This document shows positions 5,622-8,811 of a DNA stretch of 8,811 bases, piece after piece. Positions within the stretch are counted from its first letter, which is position 1. Each line of letters begins with the position of its first letter. The notes beneath the pieces are model-generated. The model was not told the DNA's origin. It saw only the letters and a list, made by a program, of their open reading frames with translations, and did not search any database. The position numbers were made by a program, and so were the translations under genes. The DNA comes from Hyphomicrobiales bacterium (GTDB lineage Bacteria > Pseudomonadota > Alphaproteobacteria > Rhizobiales > Aestuariivirgaceae), in NCBI GenBank assembly GCA_027031305.1, contig JALVRJ010000391.1, positions 1 to 8,811 on the forward strand, written 5' to 3'.

Positions 5622-7403
5622 TCAGCCGCCTTCCACCGGCGTGAACGTGCCGGAGGCCGGGCGAATGTCGCGCACCGCCGCCAGCAACTCGTCCGGATCG
5701 AAGGGTTTTGGCAAGAATCCGTCCATGCCGGCGGCGAAACAGCGTTGCCGCTCGCCATCCTCGACACCCGCCGACAGTGCCAGCACCGGCACCGGCCTTG
5801 CGCGTCGCGACCGCTCCAGCCGCCGCAGGGCCTCCGTGGCCTCCAGGCCATCCATCTCCGACATGTGCACGTCCATCAGGATACAGGCCGGCCTTTCCAG
5901 TTCTCCACGCAGCGCCTGCTTCATCCATTCCAGCACCAGCCGGCCATCGTCCACCCACCACACGCGGTAGCCGGCGCGCGAGAGAATGGCGCGGGCGATT
6001 TGCGCGTTCACCGGATTGTCCTCCGCCAGCAACACCAGCGGTCCGGGCGAGCCACCGCCGTTCGCCCTGTCCCGCGCCCGCCGGCTCAGGTCCCGCAACG
6101 AGGCCACCGATCGCGCCAGCCGTTCCGGCGTTTGCCCGCGCACGAGGCGCTCCACGAAGGTGCGCCGCCGCAACGGGCGCAGCAGATAGCCGTGTATCCT
6201 CCCATCCTGCATCAAATCGTGCAGGCGCAAGCGCTCCTCCGGCGTAAGCAGCAGCCACGCGCGCGCCCTGGGCGCGTCCGTCCGCAGGCGGTAAAGCGCC
6301 GCCCGCAAGGCGTCGGCATGGCGGCCATCGACGATGATCTCGCAGGTGGGATCGCATAGCAGATCGTGCAGATCCTCCGGTAGGGCCATGCGCGCCCGCC
6401 CACCGTGGGCCTCGATGTAGCGCACAAGCCCTTGCCGCGCCGGCCCCTCGGGCGCCACCACCCACAGCACCACGCCGTCAAGCCCGCCACCACTCTCGTC
6501 GCCCTTGGGCGAGCAAGCCGCCTCGGCGTCCTCCTCCCGCACCGGCCGCGAGGGCAGACCAACGCGGAATGTCGTGCCCTTTCCGGGCGTGCTGTCCAGG
6601 TGCAGCGTGCCCCCCATGCTCCCCAGCAGTTGCCGCACGATGGCCAGGCCCAGTCCGGCGCCTCCTTCCTGCGCCACGTCCTGCGCCGCGTCGCGCGCGA
6701 ACGGCGTGAACAAGCGCTCCCGCACCTCCGCCGGCACACCCGGCCCGGTGTCCTCCACCGTCAAGCTCAGGCCGGCGGCGTGCCGGTCCAGCGAAATCAG
6801 CACGCCACCCTCCCGGGTGAACTTGATGGCATTGCCCACCAGGTTCAGCAGGATCTGCCGCAGCCGCAGTTCGTCACCCAGCCATTCTCCGCGCACCGCC
6901 GGTGCGACGAAGCAGGCCAGCTCCAGCCCCCGCGCGTGGGCACGCGGCGCCAACATCTCGGCGATGTTCTCCACCGTGCGCACCGGGTCGAAGGGCTGCG
7001 CCACGGCCGGCGCCTTGGCATCTGCCGCGCCCAGCGCGTTGGCCCGCGCCTTCTCCAGCAGCTCGTCGACCATCGACAGCGCCAGCCGCCCCGAGGCGTC
7101 CAGGCTCTGCACGTAATTGAGCTGCTCGGCGTTCAGTGGCGTGTTGCGCAACAGCCCCGCCAGGCCGATGATGCCATGCAGGGGCGTGCGCAGCTCGTGG
7201 CTGATGAAGGCGAGCATCCTGTCGCGCGCGGCGGATTCTTCCAGCATCATCCGGCGCACGCGTTCAAGCTCGTCCCGCGTTGGCGCCGCCCGCCTCGAGA
7301 ACAGCCGCGCCAGCCCCGCGCGAAGGTGCGAAAGCGTGCCGCGCAGGCGCGCGGCAATCCCCCATGCCTGGCCCGTGGCATTTCTTCCCGTTGCGTTCGC
7401 CAT
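5622..7403 (-). CDS. Soluble hybrid sensor histidine kinase with degenerate internal receiver and C-terminal receiver
   Basis: This 593-aa signalling protein has no membrane segment or signal peptide. In order it shows a basic N-terminal segment and short coiled coil (about 20-66), the HisKA H-box SHELRTPLHG with His69, and an HATPase domain with N-box LLNLVGNAIKF (Asn191), DTGPGVP (218-224) and GGAGLGLAI (247-255). A receiver-like domain at about 309-425 keeps Asp359 but lacks the acidic pair and has Arg409 in place of the conserved Lys. An intact receiver follows at about 455-583 (Glu461-Asp462, phospho-acceptor Asp511, Lys566). There is no PAS, GAF or periplasmic input domain, so the stimulus is unclear. 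The start at 7403 is supported by GGAG just upstream; 7469 is an alternative. It is encoded opposite to chvI and lies upstream of rdgB on the same strand. The target is unknown and no output domain is fused. Confidence 0.92.
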   Translation of the reverse strand: MANATGRNATGQAWGIAARLRGTLSHLRAGLARLFSRRAAPTRDELERVRRMMLEESAARDRMLAFISHELRTPLHGIIGLAGLLRNTPLNAEQLNYVQSLDASGRLALSMVDELLEKARANALGAADAKAPAVAQPFDPVRTVENIAEMLAPRAHARGLELACFVAPAVRGEWLGDELRLRQILLNLVGNAIKFTREGGVLISLDRHAAGLSLTVEDTGPGVPAEVRERLFTPFARDAAQDVAQEGGAGLGLAIVRQLLGSMGGTLHLDSTPGKGTTFRVGLPSRPVREEDAEAACSPKGDESGGGLDGVVLWVVAPEGPARQGLVRYIEAHGGRARMALPEDLHDLLCDPTCEIIVDGRHADALRAALYRLRTDAPRARAWLLLTPEERLRLHDLMQDGRIHGYLLRPLRRRTFVERLVRGQTPERLARSVASLRDLSRRARDRANGGGSPGPLVLLAEDNPVNAQIARAILSRAGYRVWWVDDGRLVLEWMKQALRGELERPACILMDVHMSEMDGLEATEALRRLERSRRARPVPVLALSAGVEDGERQRCFAAGMDGFLPKPFDPDELLAAVRDIRPASGTFTPVEGG

Positions 7404-7421
7404 GCTCGTCTCCGCTGGCCC

Positions 7422-7441
7422 CTGTCCGCGGCGCGGGACAG
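7422..7441. repeat. Short inverted repeat in the kinase-gene leader
   Basis: CTGTCC (7422-7427) and GGACAG (7436-7441) form a 6-bp inverted repeat with an 8-base GC-rich loop, within 40 bases upstream of the kinase start codon. It could be an operator or an RNA hairpin near the ribosome-binding site. It is short, so chance is possible. Confidence 0.3.
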
Positions 7442-7484
7442 ACCCCGGCACGCCACCCGCGCAAGGCATATTGTGACCGCCGCG

Positions 7485-7524
7485 GCGTAAAGCCCGGCTT
7501 GGCGAAAAGGATCGGATTTTACGC
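7485..7524. repeat. Inverted repeat GCGTAAA...TTTACGC in the divergent spacer
   Basis: GCGTAAA (7485-7491) and TTTACGC (7518-7524) form a 7-bp inverted repeat with 26 bases between. The right arm also forms the loop of a CGGAT/ATCCG mini-hairpin (7513-7517 with 7525-7529), so two structures could compete. It lies between the minus-strand terminator and the kinase gene. It may be a regulator site or part of a leader switch. Confidence 0.35.
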
Positions 7525-7531
7525 ATCCGGC

Positions 7532-7560
7532 AAAAAAGACCGCGAATGTGGCGCGCGGTC
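7532..7560 (-). terminator. Minus-strand intrinsic terminator upstream of the kinase gene
   Basis: Read on the minus strand, GACCGCG (7560-7554), a 9-base loop and CGCGGTC (7544-7538) form a 7-bp perfect GC-rich stem followed at once by six T (7537-7532). This is the most classical intrinsic terminator in the window. No protein gene ends here: the next annotated gene on the right, chvI, runs the other way. It must therefore end either a short transcript from about 7561-7763 or a leader of the kinase gene. Confidence 0.7.
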
Positions 7561-7763
7561 GCGAAATCCCCACCACGCTGGCAAAATGCGCCGGTGCTCC
7601 CCAAATGACGGAAACGGAGCAAGGCGCGGCCCGCGCGGGGCGCTTCATGCGCGTCGTGGTCATGCGCCATAATTTCGTCGCGCTTGCGCGCTTCAAGCAC
7701 AGTCGTGCGCCCGGACGATCATGGCGGACGTGAAGCCGGCGCAGAGAACGGGAAAGAGGACCA
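7561..7763 (-). ncRNA. Candidate short minus-strand transcript (small RNA or attenuated leader) in the chvI upstream spacer
   Basis: The region between the chvI start and the minus-strand terminator is about 200 bases. It contains GC-rich self-complementary stretches such as CGCGCAAGCGCG (minus strand, near 7690-7679). A minus-strand TTGAAG (near 7696-7691) could be a -35 box, but the matching -10 is poor. The only firm evidence is the terminator at its end. A weak minus-strand open frame crosses it, with no ribosome-binding site or family resemblance. It could be a small RNA overlapping the chvI 5' untranslated region, or a leader for the kinase message. Confidence 0.3.
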
Positions 7764-8462
7764 ATGCCGACCATCGCCCTGGTAGACGACGACCGCAACA
7801 TCCTCGCCTCGGTTTCCATGGCCTTCGAGGCGGAAGGCTTTCGCACCCGCACCTACACCGACGGCGCCTCCGCGCTGGAAGGGCTGCTGGAAGATCCGCC
7901 CGACGTCGCCATCCTCGACATCAAGATGCCGCGCATGGACGGCATGGAGCTGTTGCGCCGCCTGCGTCAGAAGAGCGACATGCCGGTGATTTTCCTCACC
8001 TCCAAGGACGACGAGATCGACGAACTGTTCGGCCTGAAGATGGGCGCGGACGACTACATACGCAAACCCTTCTCGCAGCGCCTGCTGGTGGAACGGGTGA
8101 AGACGGTGTTGCGCCGCGCCCGCTCGCGCGCCGAGTCGGCCGAGGAGGAATCCGACCGCGTAATCCGCCGCGGCAAGCTGGTGCTCGACCCCGACCGTCA
8201 CATCTGCCTGTGGAACGGCCAGCCGGTCACGCTTACGGTCACCGAGTTTCTCATCTTCCAGGCACTGGCCCAGCGCCCCGGCATCGTCAAGACCCGCGAG
8301 GCGCTCATGGACGCCGCCTACGACGACCAGGTCTATGTCGACGACCGCACCATCGATTCCCATATCAAGCGCCTGCGCAAGAAGTTTCGCGCCGTCGACC
8401 CGGACTTCAACGCCATCGAGACGCTCTACGGCGTCGGCTACCGCTTTCGCGAGGAAGGCTGA
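7764..8462 (+). CDS. chvI: Two-component response regulator ChvI (OmpR/PhoB family)
   Basis: ChvI is the DNA-binding response regulator of the ChvG-ChvI pair, which in alphaproteobacteria responds to acid and envelope conditions and controls surface polysaccharide, motility and metabolic genes. The 232-aa protein begins [14 protein letters not shown]. The receiver carries Asp8-Asp9, phospho-acceptor Asp52 ([20 protein letters not shown]), Thr79 and Lys101 ([17 protein letters not shown]). A winged-helix domain at about 134-229 has [17 protein letters not shown], recognition helix [16 protein letters not shown] and wing [11 protein letters not shown]. The receiver is nearly identical to known ChvI proteins, so the name is confident. 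AGAGGA (7755-7760) precedes the ATG with a short 3-base gap. It is transcribed divergently from the hybrid kinase, with 360 bases between the two starts. Its cognate kinase gene is expected downstream, beyond a 173-base gap. Confidence 0.95.
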   Translation: MPTIALVDDDRNILASVSMAFEAEGFRTRTYTDGASALEGLLEDPPDVAILDIKMPRMDGMELLRRLRQKSDMPVIFLTSKDDEIDELFGLKMGADDYIRKPFSQRLLVERVKTVLRRARSRAESAEEESDRVIRRGKLVLDPDRHICLWNGQPVTLTVTEFLIFQALAQRPGIVKTREALMDAAYDDQVYVDDRTIDSHIKRLRKKFRAVDPDFNAIETLYGVGYRFREEG

Positions 8463-8635
8463 GCATCGCTGGCGCGGCCGCGCGGCATTCGGCCACAACC
8501 GCGTGCATTCGCTTTTTTCCGCAAGGCTGCTATATCTTTCAATGACTTGCGACACGTGGTGATGGCCGCAACGAGAATGCCCGAGAGCGTTCGCCGCCAA
8601 CCCGGCCGCTTTTTCGACGGGCGCAATGGGTGGAC
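8463..8635 (+). other. Spacer after chvI, no gene recognised
   Basis: This 173-base stretch holds the perfect 12-bp palindrome GCGCGGCCGCGC (8472-8483). Farther on, CGCGG (8481-8485) and CCGCG (8499-8503) could pair ahead of a six-T run (8513-8518), a weak terminator candidate for chvI. CTATAT near 8530 could be a promoter element for the next frame, but no convincing -35 box accompanies it. Confidence 0.35.
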
Positions 8636-8811
8636 ATGAAAACCTTGCTGGCGCGAGAACAGCCACGGCGAGACGACCCGGACACCGCGCCGGGGCCGCG
8701 CCCGCTCACCCCCGCGCCACGCCTCGGGGGTGAGACGGACGAACCCGACCCCGCCGGGCCGGAATCCACGCCCGGCCACGCGGAAGGGCCGGATCGGGCG
8801 CGCCACGAGGC
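8636..8811 (+). CDS. Partial open frame, possible N-terminus of the ChvG sensor kinase (truncated by window edge)
   Basis: From ATG 8636 the frame stays open to the window end, giving about 58 residues starting MKTLLAREQPRRDDPDTAPG. The peptide is rich in Pro, Arg, Asp, Glu and Gly and looks disordered; no membrane segment or domain has appeared by the edge. In alphaproteobacteria chvI is usually followed by chvG on the same strand, and some ChvG proteins carry a cytoplasmic charged extension before the first membrane helix, so ChvG is the leading guess. The evidence is position only. The ribosome-binding site is weak (GGGTGG, 8628-8633), and very GC-rich DNA often leaves frames open by chance. 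A true start beyond the edge, or a different gene, remains possible. Confidence 0.4.
   Translation, partial: MKTLLAREQPRRDDPDTAPGPRPLTPAPRLGGETDEPDPAGPESTPGHAEGPDRARHE

Noticed and set aside
3294..6359. 1021-codon open frame on the plus strand
   Set aside because: It lies antisense to hemN, rdgB and the hybrid kinase, all of which have clear family motifs. GC-rich codon bias leaves the opposite strand open; the translation is rich in Arg, His and Gln and resembles no family.
7404..7700. N-terminal extension of the hybrid kinase up to base 7700
   Set aside because: The frame is open but passes through the intrinsic terminator at 7532-7560. The peptide is not conserved-looking, and a good ribosome-binding site marks the start at 7403.
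7719..8666. 315-codon minus-strand frame opposite chvI
   Set aside because: It is antisense to a near-canonical ChvI and has no independent evidence.

Overview
The window is a high-GC stretch of chromosome that looks alphaproteobacterial. The main reasons are a response regulator with the near-invariant ChvI sequence of that class, an alphaproteobacterial-looking RdgB, and housekeeping genes with strongly GC-biased third positions. At the left edge is the C-terminal part of a dissimilatory adenylylsulfate (APS) reductase alpha subunit, AprA. Its sequence resembles the sulfur-oxidiser forms rather than the sulfate-reducer forms. The best overall guess is a sulfur-oxidising alphaproteobacterium, perhaps Rhodospirillales-like. 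That assignment is an inference from protein resemblance, not from a marker gene.

Left region (1-2581, + strand): aprA (5' end outside the window) is followed by a perfect 11-bp stem-loop. Then come a 136-aa protein that I think has an NTF2-like fold, an FKBP/SlyD-type peptidyl-prolyl isomerase with an altered active site and no metal-binding tail, and a 52-aa protein with an excellent ribosome-binding site. The 52-aa gene is followed by a 9-bp GC-rich hairpin. These co-oriented genes may be an accessory set for sulfite oxidation, but nothing proves this.

Middle region: a sigma70-like promoter (2647-2675) drives a stand-alone two-CBS-domain protein (2794-3237). It converges with the minus-strand pair rdgB-hemN (5423-3363). 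The space between the convergent genes is almost entirely a 133-bp imperfect palindrome whose outer arms contain both stop codons. RdgB cleans noncanonical purine nucleotides. HemN makes protoporphyrinogen IX without oxygen. HemN sits where the related HemW is usually found next to rdgB. A perfect TTGACA box lies upstream of rdgB.

Right region: a soluble hybrid histidine kinase (7403-5622, minus strand) with a degenerate internal receiver and a functional-looking terminal receiver is transcribed away from chvI (7764-8462, + strand). The 360-bp divergent spacer holds a textbook minus-strand intrinsic terminator upstream of the kinase gene, which points to a short leader or small RNA. After chvI there is a 173-bp gap and then an open frame running off the right edge, possibly the N-terminus of the partner kinase ChvG. 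No tRNA, rRNA, CRISPR array or intact insertion sequence was seen.
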